DNA of 64,000 nucleotides. Origin: S139-23 sp047639315. Its GTDB lineage: Bacteria > Planctomycetota > GCA-002687715 > DRQF01. A program made the translations under genes and the position numbers. Every line of letters begins with the position of its first letter. Positions within the stretch are counted from its first letter, which is position 1. The DNA lies in the NCBI GenBank assembly GCA_047639315.1, contig JBLINQ010000001.1, positions 1 through 64,000 on the forward strand. Direction: 5' to 3'. Below are positions 24,909 to 33,531 of this stretch, piece after piece. The notes below the pieces were generated by a model. The model did no database searches. It saw only the letters and a program-made list of their open reading frames with translations, and was not told where the DNA came from.

Positions 24909-26585
24909 ATGGCAGTCTCATATTCACTTCGCATATTCCTTGTGGGCATGTTCGCTGTCTTTTCGTTCCCGAATCGCGCATCAGCTCAATTTTCGAACCT
25001 TTATCAAGTGCAAGGACAGACCCAGAATGAGTCATTCGGCACTTCGATGAGCCGAGTCGGCGATGTGAATGGGGATGGGGTGTCAGATTTTATTGTTGGG
25101 TCTCCTTATTTCGCCAACGGCCAGGGTGTCGTGGGCCGAGCCCAGGTGCTTTCTGGTATCGATGGAAACTTGCTCTACGCCAGGGTTGGGGCTGATGCCA
25201 ACGCTCAATTCGGCTACGCCGTGAGTGGTGTTGGCGACACAAATGGCGATGGCACGCCAGACTTTGCCGTTGGCGCCAGGTTCGCAAATGGCCTTGAGGC
25301 GTCATCTGGGCTTGTTCTTGTCTATTCTGGGGCCGATGGCGCGCAGCTCCTTTCTCTGCCTGGATCCAGCAGTTTTGATGGGTTTGGCTCTGCCATTGGC
25401 CGTGCGAGAGATGTCAATGGTGATGGTTTTGACGACATCATTGTCGGCGCACCGAAGTCTGACCTGGGGCTGCCGGATGGCGGTTGTATCGCGGTTCATT
25501 CTGGCTTCGACGGCGCTCAGATTTATCTGTTGTTTGGCCAATCCGACGGGGCTGAATTCGGTTCATCTGTTGCTGGGATAGGCGACGCGAACGACGATGG
25601 TTTTGATGATTTCCTTGTTGGTGCGCCTTTCTCTGAAATGAACGGAGTTCAGGTCGGGCAAGTACACCTTTTTTCCGGTGCGACTGGCGTTGTTGCGCGA
25701 TCCATGAGCGGAGAAGCTTTTGGCGACCGCTTTGGCGCAACATTGGCAAATGCCGGGAATGTCGACCGCGACGGGTTTCATGACTTCGTTGTTGGCGCCA
25801 AAGGCAGCGATTTGGGTGGGCTGAATGCGGGTCGTGTGCAGGTGTTTTCCGGATCGACAGGGCTCCTGCTTCATGATCTTGTAGGTGGTGCAATTGGTCA
25901 ACTCATGGGCACGGCAGTTGATGGGGCGGGAGATGTCGATCGCGATGGTTTTGACGATATTATCGTTGGCGCCATTGGCGATGGGGCGAATGGCTCTCTT
26001 GCTGGCCTTGCAACGGTTCACAGTGGCCGCGATGGCGCTACGCTCGAGACGTTCTTGGGCACGGGACCCGGCGCGTTCCTGGGTCAGGCCGTTTGTGGCT
26101 TGGGGGACGTGAATGGCGACGGGTTCTTCGATGTTGCCATGGGTGCCCCTGGGGCTGACGTCCCTGCGGGAAATGCAGGGAGTATTCGTGTCCACGTTGC
26201 TCGAACCACGCCCTTCTTTGTTTATGAGGACATGCCAGGCACGACGCGACTTTATTTGGAATGGACTCCAAACGGCGGTGATCCCAATTCCCTATTGGGA
26301 ACCATGAGTTGTAGTGAAGCCACTCCAGGTGGCCTTGGTCAATATGCTGTCAGCCTTTCGCCAGCCAGTTTCCTTGTGTTCGGAACGCCCGTCTTAATTG
26401 CCAATGACGCCCTCAACTTGATCGACTCTGGGACCCTTGGCTTCGGCTTTTCGGGCGAAATCGCCGTGCCCAATATTAGTCGGGTAGCGCCCCAATTGGC
26501 CGGACTTTTTGTATTCGTTCAATTCTTTGAAAGAATGCCGTTTGCGTCCAGCTCCAACGGGGTAGCGCTTCTTTTGACGCCCTAA
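24909..26585 (+). CDS. Secreted FG-GAP seven-repeat protein 1
   Basis: 558 residues: signal peptide ending in RASAQ (about 1-27), seven FG-GAP/integrin-alpha repeats each with a calcium-loop pattern (GDVNGDGVSDFIVG, GDTNGDGTPDFAVG, RDVNGDGFDDIIVG and so on), which should fold as a seven-bladed propeller, and a C-terminal beta-rich module of about 130 residues ending in SNGVALLL. GAGGG lies 6 bases before the ATG. It is the first of three tandem paralogues. Surface adhesion or matrix binding is a family-based guess. Confidence 0.85.
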   Translation: MAVSYSLRIFLVGMFAVFSFPNRASAQFSNLYQVQGQTQNESFGTSMSRVGDVNGDGVSDFIVGSPYFANGQGVVGRAQVLSGIDGNLLYARVGADANAQFGYAVSGVGDTNGDGTPDFAVGARFANGLEASSGLVLVYSGADGAQLLSLPGSSSFDGFGSAIGRARDVNGDGFDDIIVGAPKSDLGLPDGGCIAVHSGFDGAQIYLLFGQSDGAEFGSSVAGIGDANDDGFDDFLVGAPFSEMNGVQVGQVHLFSGATGVVARSMSGEAFGDRFGATLANAGNVDRDGFHDFVVGAKGSDLGGLNAGRVQVFSGSTGLLLHDLVGGAIGQLMGTAVDGAGDVDRDGFDDIIVGAIGDGANGSLAGLATVHSGRDGATLETFLGTGPGAFLGQAVCGLGDVNGDGFFDVAMGAPGADVPAGNAGSIRVHVARTTPFFVYEDMPGTTRLYLEWTPNGGDPNSLLGTMSCSEATPGGLGQYAVSLSPASFLVFGTPVLIANDALNLIDSGTLGFGFSGEIAVPNISRVAPQLAGLFVFVQFFERMPFASSSNGVALLLTP

Positions 26586-27077
26586 CAACGACACCATTTG
26601 CCGCCCGGAATGGGCAATAGTCGCTCAGATCCAATAGACTCCACTGGCGCCCGTATTATCGGGTGAATCCCCTACGGGTTCATGGTGATTTTTCTTGCCA
26701 AGGGCCCGCAAGATCCGCGACAGCCGGGAAATTACCCAAATCCGATCGCCATAAGTCTATGACTTGTCGGATATTTATCCTGATTTACCCGCATAATCAC
26801 CCACGCGAAAAAAACCCGCAAAACCATAAGCCATACAAACGCTATATCTTAGGAGAAATTATTAACACCCAGGGCGATTTGGGCCCATAAGCCGCCCGGA
26901 AAAGGCTATGGCAATTAATCCGGATCCCCTACAATTCCCGGTGTTCAGGCAGCGCGGATGCAATTAACATTTGGCTGCTTGTCGAGACGCCGCTTGTCCC
27001 TCGCACCGGGAGGCAGATCTCGAATACGACGTTAGACGTCGAACCTGACAACCAACAGACTGATTGGAGTCTATTCT
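26586..27077. other. Gene-free stretch between FG-GAP genes 1 and 2
   Basis: Contains no supported gene. The middle (26760-26880) is visibly AT-richer than its surroundings. Short inverted repeats are present: TGAATCCC/GGGTTCA near 26664-26682, AAGTC/GACTT near 26753 and CGACGT/ACGTCG at 27027-27041 in the leader of the next gene. No known riboswitch could be matched. Confidence 0.5.
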
Positions 27078-29033
27078 ATGATGATAAATAAGTTACCCAT
27101 CTGCTTGATGCTCGTTGCTGCAAGCATGGCAATTGCGCCAATCGCTTCAGTAGGCGCACAAACAATGGTGCCCGTGCCCGCCCAAGAAGGCAGCGATATT
27201 ATCTCTAAGGGAGGTAGTGCTCCTGCCACGACTAATCCAGGAAGTGCTTATGGGAGCGCAATCTGCAATGCTGGCGATTTCGACGGCGACGGGGTCAATG
27301 ACCTTGTTGTTGGTTCCCGCGGCGAAGACACAGGCGCAACGGATGCCGGCATGATCGAATTGATCTCCGGTGCTGATCAGTCCGTCCTGTTTAGTTTTAT
27401 GGGTACCAACGCATTCGATCAATTTGGCTACTCAGTCCATTGCGCAGGCGACCTCAACGGTGACGGATTTGCTGATGTCATCATCGGTGCTCCTTTCGCT
27501 GATCCAGGCAACCCTAACGCAGGCCAAATCGTTGTCATTAATGGCGGCGACGGTGGTGTGACGGTTCAAGAAGGCGAGCTCTATCGGGTTAACGGTCCTG
27601 AAGCTTTTGCGCTCTTCGGCGAAAAAGTACGTCGTATCGGCGATGTCAATGGCGATACAATCGGCGACCTCTTGGTCAGCGCCCGAGGCTTCAATGGTGG
27701 CCGCGGTGCGGTTCACCTTCTTAGTGGCGCCGACGGTGCCGAACTTCGTGTCATCGAAGGTGAAAATGTCGGTGATTTCTTTGGCGCATCCATCGCAAGT
27801 ATCCCTGATCTTACCGGTGATGGCATCGATGACATTCTTGTTGGTGCAATCGGCGACGATGATGGTGGCAATAGCAGAGGCAGCTTGACAGTCCTTGATT
27901 CCGATCTAATCGGGTCTGCTGCGACAGCAAGTGTCCTTTCTTCAGCTGTCACTTTTGCCAAGATCAACGGCACTGCTGACTTTGAACAATACGGAACAAA
28001 CGTCAGCTGCGCTGGTGATTACAACAACGACGGCGTCTTCGACATCGTTGTTGGTAACCCTTCAGCATCGGATGTTGGTAAAGCATTTTGTGGGGAAGTC
28101 AAAGTCCTCAGTGGACGCGACATCGACACGACCGTCACCGAACTCTTTGCACTCAAAGGCATCTCTGCTAACGATCAATTCGGAATCGCAGTGAGTGATG
28201 CTGGAGATGTTAACGGCGACGGCTTCGACGACATTCTCGCTGGAACTTACAAAACCACTGGAGCCTTTAATGCTGGTTCAGGTGCCGCAAATGTTATCTT
28301 TGGGAGCCCTATGGGCGCACTTGGAACACAAACCTTGCAGGGCACATCAGACTTCGACTTCTACGGTTCAGCGCTGACTTCCATGGGTGACCTGGACGGC
28401 GATGGTTTTTCAGACTTCGCTGTTGGCGCCTACGCTGATCACACAACAAATGGTGATGACACTGGTTCGGTTAGAATGTACAAAGCATTCAACTCTGGTG
28501 GAATGAATCCAACTCTGCCTTTCCCAGTTCGCGTCTATCACTCCGAGAATCGCCGCGATCTTGAGACCATCCAAATGCGATGGGAGGCTGATACCACAGC
28601 ACAGTCGACACCTAATCCTGATCCATATGCGACCACGGGAAAAATCTTCATTAAGACTCCTGAGCTCCAGGTCGGTCCAGCTGCTGTTGGTCCACAGTTC
28701 GTGTACTTTGTTTCCAGCACGCCGGTTGATTTTGTTCAACCAGCCATGGGAATGTTCCCAGAACTGCTGCTTTTGATTTCGAATGATCCAACCCACATCA
28801 TTCAAGACCGGACAGACTTCAATGACCCGTTGAATCAGTTCTTCTTTAACCCGTTGGGCGAAGTGAGGTTCAACTTTGACCGTGAAAACGCTCAAGGCAA
28901 CATTGCTCCTATTCTGCCAAGTAATGGCTTGTTGGCTGGTCTAACGGTCTACTTCCAGATCTTCCAGCTTCCTGATCCTGTGAAGATGTACCCATTCCGC
29001 TGGTCAAACGGTATCGCCATGACTCTTGAGTAA
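27078..29033 (+). CDS. Secreted FG-GAP seven-repeat protein 2
   Basis: 651 residues. Signal peptide to about residue 28 (cleavage near VGAQ). Seven FG-GAP repeats: GDFDGDGVNDLVVG, GDLNGDGFADVIIG, GDVNGDTIGDLLVS, PDLTGDGIDDILVG, GDYNNDGVFDIVVG, GDVNGDGFDDILAG, GDLDGDGFSDFAVG. The third loop is altered. The C-terminal module is longer than in its paralogues and ends RWSNGIAMTLE. GGAG lies 8 bases before the ATG. A strong terminator follows. Confidence 0.87.
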   Translation: MMINKLPICLMLVAASMAIAPIASVGAQTMVPVPAQEGSDIISKGGSAPATTNPGSAYGSAICNAGDFDGDGVNDLVVGSRGEDTGATDAGMIELISGADQSVLFSFMGTNAFDQFGYSVHCAGDLNGDGFADVIIGAPFADPGNPNAGQIVVINGGDGGVTVQEGELYRVNGPEAFALFGEKVRRIGDVNGDTIGDLLVSARGFNGGRGAVHLLSGADGAELRVIEGENVGDFFGASIASIPDLTGDGIDDILVGAIGDDDGGNSRGSLTVLDSDLIGSAATASVLSSAVTFAKINGTADFEQYGTNVSCAGDYNNDGVFDIVVGNPSASDVGKAFCGEVKVLSGRDIDTTVTELFALKGISANDQFGIAVSDAGDVNGDGFDDILAGTYKTTGAFNAGSGAANVIFGSPMGALGTQTLQGTSDFDFYGSALTSMGDLDGDGFSDFAVGAYADHTTNGDDTGSVRMYKAFNSGGMNPTLPFPVRVYHSENRRDLETIQMRWEADTTAQSTPNPDPYATTGKIFIKTPELQVGPAAVGPQFVYFVSSTPVDFVQPAMGMFPELLLLISNDPTHIIQDRTDFNDPLNQFFFNPLGEVRFNFDRENAQGNIAPILPSNGLLAGLTVYFQIFQLPDPVKMYPFRWSNGIAMTLE

Positions 29034-29065
29034 TCCCAAGTCATAGTCGATCAGTCCTAATCACG

Positions 29066-29101
29066 AAAAGCCCTCTTGCGAAAGCGAGAGGGCTTTTTTT
29101 T
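29066..29101 (+). terminator. Rho-independent terminator after FG-GAP 2
   Basis: A 14-base stem with GAAA loop (29066-29079 with 29084-29097) followed by a run of eight T. Confidence 0.92.
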
Positions 29102-29492
29102 GGCCTCTTTGCCGCCGCGCAGTGGGCCAGCAAAGCCAAATACTCGACTAAAATGCACCATGAGCAGGTCCCACCGAGTTCGGCCCATGAGATTAAAATC
29201 GAGTCGTCGTAGAATCTAAACCCGACCACGAGAGTACCCGGATCTCGCAAGGCAACGCACTTCCCCAAGTTGCGTCAAACCCACCCCCCAGGTCTCGTCA
29301 AGTCACTTTTTGGGTGTTCAAAAAAAACTTCAGGGCGCCGGCTCGATTCCCTACTGTTCGCCTGTTCGAGCAGCGAAGTGCCTCCCACAGAATCGCTGCA
29401 AGAAATCAAAGTCGGCTTCGATTGTGAGAAGCAGGCAGCGGTATCGCTCAGCGATCAATGTGAAGTCGAATGAAAACGAACGGAGCCCACCT
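29102..29492. other. Intergenic stretch before FG-GAP gene 3
   Basis: No gene or clear regulatory element is seen. A frame open from 29310 runs into FG-GAP 3 but encodes an ordinary-looking hydrophilic extension before the obvious signal peptide, so it is treated as leader. Confidence 0.5.
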
Positions 29493-31199
29493 ATGATGAT
29501 GAAACACCTTAAGAACCTCGCGATAGTCGGATCCCTCTTTGCCGCATCAGCGAGCCTTTCTCTTGGCCAAGCTACTACGACATATACCGTTGCCTATGAC
29601 CTGGATGGTTCGGCAGCAAACCAGTCTTTTGGAAACTCCGTTTGCAACGCCGGTGACGTGAACGGCGACGGTATCAATGATCTTGTTGTTGGTGCGCGTG
29701 GCGATGCAACGAACGGTGCGAATGCTGGAAGCGTTCGGGTCTACTCTGGCGCCAATGGCACCTTACTTCATACCTTCATGGGCAACGCCTCATTCGATCA
29801 ATTTGGATATTCCGTCAGCTGTGCTGGCGATGTCAATGGCGATGGATTTGATGATGTCGTTGTCGGTGCACCCTTTGCCGATGCTGGCGGCGTTAACGCT
29901 GGCAATGCGAAAATATTGTCAGGTATCGACGGAACCCTACTCCACAATTTCGATGGATCAGGGTCCTTTACTCTCTTAGGTGAGTCTGTCAGTGGTGCTG
30001 GCGATGTCAACAACGACGGTTTTGATGATGTAGTCGTCGGTATTCGTGGCGACGCCACTAACGGCCTTGGAGCTGGAGCCGCCCGAGTTTACTCCGGTGT
30101 TGATGGCACGATCCTCTATACTTTCCTTGGCGACAATGCTGGTGACGGCTTGGGTAACTCAGTTAGTGGAGCAGGTGATGCCAACGGTGATGGCTACGAT
30201 GATATCGTTGTCGGAGCTACTGGCGACGACAATAACGGCAACAGCTCTGGCGCACTTCGCGTCTACTCTGGCTTTGACGGCAACGTGCTCTTCACTCGTT
30301 TTGGCGACTCTGATTTTTGCCAACTTGGTTCATCAGTGAGCAATGCTGGTGATGTCAATCGTGATGGTTTCGCTGATGTTGTTACTGGCGCACCATATGC
30401 CAACGCCAATGGACCCACCGCTGGTTTGGTCAGGGTCTACTCTGGTCTTGATGGATCAACCTTGCATTCATTGACTGGTGCCATGGCCAATGATCAATTC
30501 GGATTATCTGTGAGCGGCGCAGGCGACACCAACGGTGATGGACATGATGATATTATTGTCGGCGCTTACCGCGACGGAACAACTCTTTCGAATTCTGGGC
30601 ACGCTCGGGTGATTTCTGGTGTGGACGGCTCGACCTTGGCCGACATCGCCGGTGATTCAGATCTGGATTATTTCGGTCAATCTGTCAGTAGTGCTGGTGA
30701 TATTAATGGTGATGGATTTGCCGATGTTTTGGTTGGTGCCTACGCTGCGGATGCGGACACCGCTTTGGACGCTGGTCGCGTTGTTCTCTTATTAGCGCCA
30801 ACACTCCCGGTTCTCAATTACTACTCCAACCTTTCACCTCTCAATACGCTTGAACTCGACTGGATCCCAGATGGCAATGATGTCAATTCAGTGACCGGAA
30901 CAATTGAAACAACAGGTGCAACACCAAACGCTAACGGCTTCTACTTTGTCAGCGTCTTGGCCGACGACTTGGACGTCTTCGGTATCGTCAATTTCCTTAT
31001 CACTGGTGGCGCCGCATATGAGGTGGTCTACGGTGGCTTCCTCTTTGATGCGGCAGGAACTTTGACGGTTCCAGGCATTGTGCGTTCATCGCCAGGGCTT
31101 GCTGGCCAGAATGTCTACATCCAACACTTTGAGACAGCCCCAGTGATTCGCGCTTCCAACGGCCTTAGGGTGACCTTGACCGACATCGTCAATGGTTAG
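29493..31199 (+). CDS. Secreted FG-GAP seven-repeat protein 3
   Basis: 568 residues from an ATG preceded by CGGAG at 7 bases. The signal peptide (about 1-25, ending SLGQA) is followed by seven FG-GAP repeats: GDVNGDGINDLVVG, GDVNGDGFDDVVVG, GDVNNDGFDDVVVG, GDANGDGYDDIVVG, GDVNRDGFADVVTG, GDTNGDGHDDIIVG, GDINGDGFADVLVG. The C-terminal module resembles that of FG-GAP 1 (LDWIPDGNDVNSVTGTI, NVYIQHFE, ASNGLRVTL). Tandem duplication of the three genes is likely. Confidence 0.87.
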   Translation: MMMKHLKNLAIVGSLFAASASLSLGQATTTYTVAYDLDGSAANQSFGNSVCNAGDVNGDGINDLVVGARGDATNGANAGSVRVYSGANGTLLHTFMGNASFDQFGYSVSCAGDVNGDGFDDVVVGAPFADAGGVNAGNAKILSGIDGTLLHNFDGSGSFTLLGESVSGAGDVNNDGFDDVVVGIRGDATNGLGAGAARVYSGVDGTILYTFLGDNAGDGLGNSVSGAGDANGDGYDDIVVGATGDDNNGNSSGALRVYSGFDGNVLFTRFGDSDFCQLGSSVSNAGDVNRDGFADVVTGAPYANANGPTAGLVRVYSGLDGSTLHSLTGAMANDQFGLSVSGAGDTNGDGHDDIIVGAYRDGTTLSNSGHARVISGVDGSTLADIAGDSDLDYFGQSVSSAGDINGDGFADVLVGAYAADADTALDAGRVVLLLAPTLPVLNYYSNLSPLNTLELDWIPDGNDVNSVTGTIETTGATPNANGFYFVSVLADDLDVFGIVNFLITGGAAYEVVYGGFLFDAAGTLTVPGIVRSSPGLAGQNVYIQHFETAPVIRASNGLRVTLTDIVNG

Positions 31200-31227
31200 T
31201 TCGAAGCAACACCTTCATGATCTAAAC

Positions 31228-31266
31228 AACAAGGGGCTTCGTGGTGATACCACGAAGCCCCTTGTT
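31228..31266. terminator. Perfect 18-base inverted repeat between converging genes
   Basis: 31228-31245 pairs with 31249-31266 around loop GAT, a very stable stem with A/T-rich ends. It lies between FG-GAP 3 and the converging peptidase gene and probably terminates both. Confidence 0.85.
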
Positions 31267-31286
31267 CTGTATGACCCACAGCCAAC

Positions 31287-32360
31287 CTATTCGATCACGT
31301 GGCGTTCTTCATCCTTGGTGATCAACTCGACATCACTGGCATCCATTTCGGCCAACCGCCTTGACCGCCTGACGCGATAAGAAGCGAATGCGAGAAGGGC
31401 CAAAACGACAATCGTCACCGAGAAAAAGACGTCGGGAAAGAGTTGAATAGGAAATGGCAAGCTTGACTTCTTTTGCTCGCTCCATCTTGCTTCTAATCCA
31501 CGGAAATGGAGCCCTGTGATGGCAAAGAGAGCTTGGTCAAAAGACTCCCCGTTTGCCAAGTGCAACAGGATACCGTGGATGTTGGCGCGGTTTCTTTCTG
31601 GGTCATTGTATTCGGCGATGAACCGAACCATGCTTTCGCTTTGAGCGTAGGCGAGCTCGGAGGCTCCTTCTTGTGCCGGAAACTTGTTTTCTAAATCAGC
31701 GAAAGGAATCCAAGCTTCCTGTCGCAAGGCTTGGTGCAAGCGAACGCTATCGCCCCGGAAAAGACCTTCACTCACCCATTGGGCAATGCCTTCATCAAAC
31801 CAAGCTGGGATCGACATTCGCTCATGAATGCGCCGCAAGTGACCAAGGAGGCAGTGAGAGATTTCATGTTGAACGATAATCTCGAACTCGCGAACCGAGC
31901 TTCGAGTCCATGCAGCCGACTTGAGCACAATGACGTCAACCATTGGGAATGCAACTGCCGCTATGTGTTCTGGTTTAGCTTGCCCGCCGAGGGAAATGAT
32001 TTGATCGTTGAAGGGTTTGTGATCGCGACAAATCCAAACACGAACGGTCTTCGTATATCGATAACCAAGTTTTTCTTCACAGTCGCGTTTGAGCCTCGGG
32101 TACACCCGGAGAACGCGTTCCGCTGCTCCCTTCATTCCGTCAGGGAACTCTACCTTGATGCCCGGTTCATTTAGCTGATTCTGCCCATGAGCGAGGGTGC
32201 TGGGCCCTGGCAAGAATCCTGCACCGAAGAGCACAAGCGCGAACAAGGCAACCCAAACTCGAGGGCAAAGAGTGCGCGTTATCTTCAGTCTATCTCGATT
32301 GTCGGGGCGCGGGCGCCTAATAAATTTCAATTCGTTCTTCCGTCGGTTGGCAACGTTCAA
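31287..32360 (-). CDS. Membrane-anchored peptidase MA-like zinc metallopeptidase
   Basis: 357 residues: an N-terminal hydrophobic leader (about 35-57), a gluzincin-type domain with HEISH (165-169) and the downstream ligand region PAWFDEGIAQW (Glu about 190), and a C-terminal membrane segment (about 312-332) with an Arg-rich stop-transfer. The catalytic domain would lie outside the cytoplasm. The start is uncertain: the first possible codon is a TTG at 32360 without a clear Shine-Dalgarno. Substrate unknown. Confidence 0.8.
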   Translation of the reverse strand: MNVANRRKNELKFIRRPRPDNRDRLKITRTLCPRVWVALFALVLFGAGFLPGPSTLAHGQNQLNEPGIKVEFPDGMKGAAERVLRVYPRLKRDCEEKLGYRYTKTVRVWICRDHKPFNDQIISLGGQAKPEHIAAVAFPMVDVIVLKSAAWTRSSVREFEIIVQHEISHCLLGHLRRIHERMSIPAWFDEGIAQWVSEGLFRGDSVRLHQALRQEAWIPFADLENKFPAQEGASELAYAQSESMVRFIAEYNDPERNRANIHGILLHLANGESFDQALFAITGLHFRGLEARWSEQKKSSLPFPIQLFPDVFFSVTIVVLALLAFASYRVRRSRRLAEMDASDVELITKDEERHVIE

Positions 32361-32626
32361 AAGTCAGCCCAATATCCTTTCGGCCAAAACGCGCTTCGAT
32401 TTCTACCAATCTCGTCATGAATGGTCTCTTTCACTCCGCCAATTCCCGATTCGCATCGATAGCGGTCGCTACTTACATGATAGGTAACATCGTCAAAGCC
32501 AGCGACTATTTGCTCAAACCAGCAGATTTGCCTCGATTAGGTCTACCATTCACCGGTGTGACCCAACAAAAGAGTCACTTCCCTTGTTCGGCATGGCATA
32601 GGGACCTACCGTTCTTTTCGAGAGTT

Positions 32627-32632
32627 TATAAT
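32627..32632 (+). promoter_or_regulatory. Possible -10 element (TATAAT) close to the rnhC start
   Basis: A perfect TATAAT ending 11 bases before the rnhC ATG. If used, the mRNA would be nearly leaderless. No good -35 is seen. Confidence 0.3.
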
Positions 32633-32643
32633 CGGACCAAAGA

Positions 32644-33531
32644 ATGACATTCGTAGTGAAGCTCAATTCTGCAGAGATGGACGCCTTTGAGGGCGAGGTG
32701 CGCAGCGGCTCCTTCGAATTTCGCTCCATCGACTACGCTCGTTTTGGCGCCAAGGGGGAGGGGGTGTCAGTCGCCCTCTACAACTCCGGGAAATGTGTCG
32801 TCCAGGGTAAAGGTATGGAGCAGTTTGTGGCTCATTATCTTCCAGGCCATGAAGCCCAGAGCCCAAAGGTTAAGAAGGAAGAGGATGCAGTCCTCGAGTT
32901 TGAGTCCGTCGTTGTTGGTTCTGATGAGTCGGGCAAGGGTGACTATTTTGGCCCCTTAGTCGTGGCGGCCGTCGCCTTTGGACCCGAATACGTAAGCATC
33001 ATGGAAGACGTGACCCTGGGTGATAGCAAGAAGCTAAGCCGCAAACAGATCCAGGAAGCCTCCGTAGTCATCAAGGAAAAGCTCCCTCACGAAATCGTCG
33101 TGATTGGACCTGAGAAATACAATCAGCTCTACGCCAAGTTTCGCAACTTGAATTCGCTCTTGGCTTGGGCCCACGGAACTGCGCTCGAACGCGTCTTAGA
33201 CCAAACCCAAGCCGACACGATCGTCGTCGACAAGTTTTGCGAAGAGGCTCCGTTTAGGCGAGGCCTTAAAGAAAAAGGCAATGCGGCGAAACTTATCTTG
33301 CGCCCCCGGGCCGAGTCGATTCCCGCGGTTGGTGCTGCTTCCATTCTTGCCAGCGAAGCATTTCATCGCAGCCTTTTCTTTCTTGGCAAGGAATATGACC
33401 TAACCCTCCCGAAAGGTGCGGGTGGCCAAGTTGACGCCGCGGCCAAGCGCCTCGTCAAGGTGCGCGGTGAAGAGATTCTACCGTTTGTGGCCAAAATGCA
33501 CTTTGCCAACACAAGGAAAGTCCTGGGATGA
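32644..33531 (+). CDS. rnhC: Ribonuclease HIII
   Basis: Cleaves RNA in RNA-DNA hybrids. The N-terminal TBP-like substrate-binding domain (about 1-80; YNSGKCVVQGKG) followed by the catalytic domain with VVGSDESGKGDYFGPLVVAA distinguishes HIII from HII, as does DSKKLS. Catalytic Asp/Glu are present (DES, VVDKF). 295 aa is typical. Its stop overlaps the M48 peptidase start as ATGA. Confidence 0.93.
   Translation: MTFVVKLNSAEMDAFEGEVRSGSFEFRSIDYARFGAKGEGVSVALYNSGKCVVQGKGMEQFVAHYLPGHEAQSPKVKKEEDAVLEFESVVVGSDESGKGDYFGPLVVAAVAFGPEYVSIMEDVTLGDSKKLSRKQIQEASVVIKEKLPHEIVVIGPEKYNQLYAKFRNLNSLLAWAHGTALERVLDQTQADTIVVDKFCEEAPFRRGLKEKGNAAKLILRPRAESIPAVGAASILASEAFHRSLFFLGKEYDLTLPKGAGGQVDAAAKRLVKVRGEEILPFVAKMHFANTRKVLG

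Noticed and set aside
24464..25030. 188-codon plus-strand frame
   Set aside because: Overlaps the well-supported signal peptide of FG-GAP 1 by 122 bases in another frame and has no domain; composition looks non-coding.
26586..27077. Cyclic-di-GMP or other riboswitch in the FG-GAP leader
   Set aside because: Only short inverted repeats are present; no conserved riboswitch core could be matched.
29310..29492. N-terminal extension of FG-GAP 3
   Set aside because: Hydrophilic and without conserved features; the ATG at 29493 has a good Shine-Dalgarno and directly begins a signal peptide.
24909..31199. Repeated DNA as CRISPR or tandem repeats
   Set aside because: The periodicity is about 190 bases, degenerate and in frame, explained by FG-GAP protein repeats.
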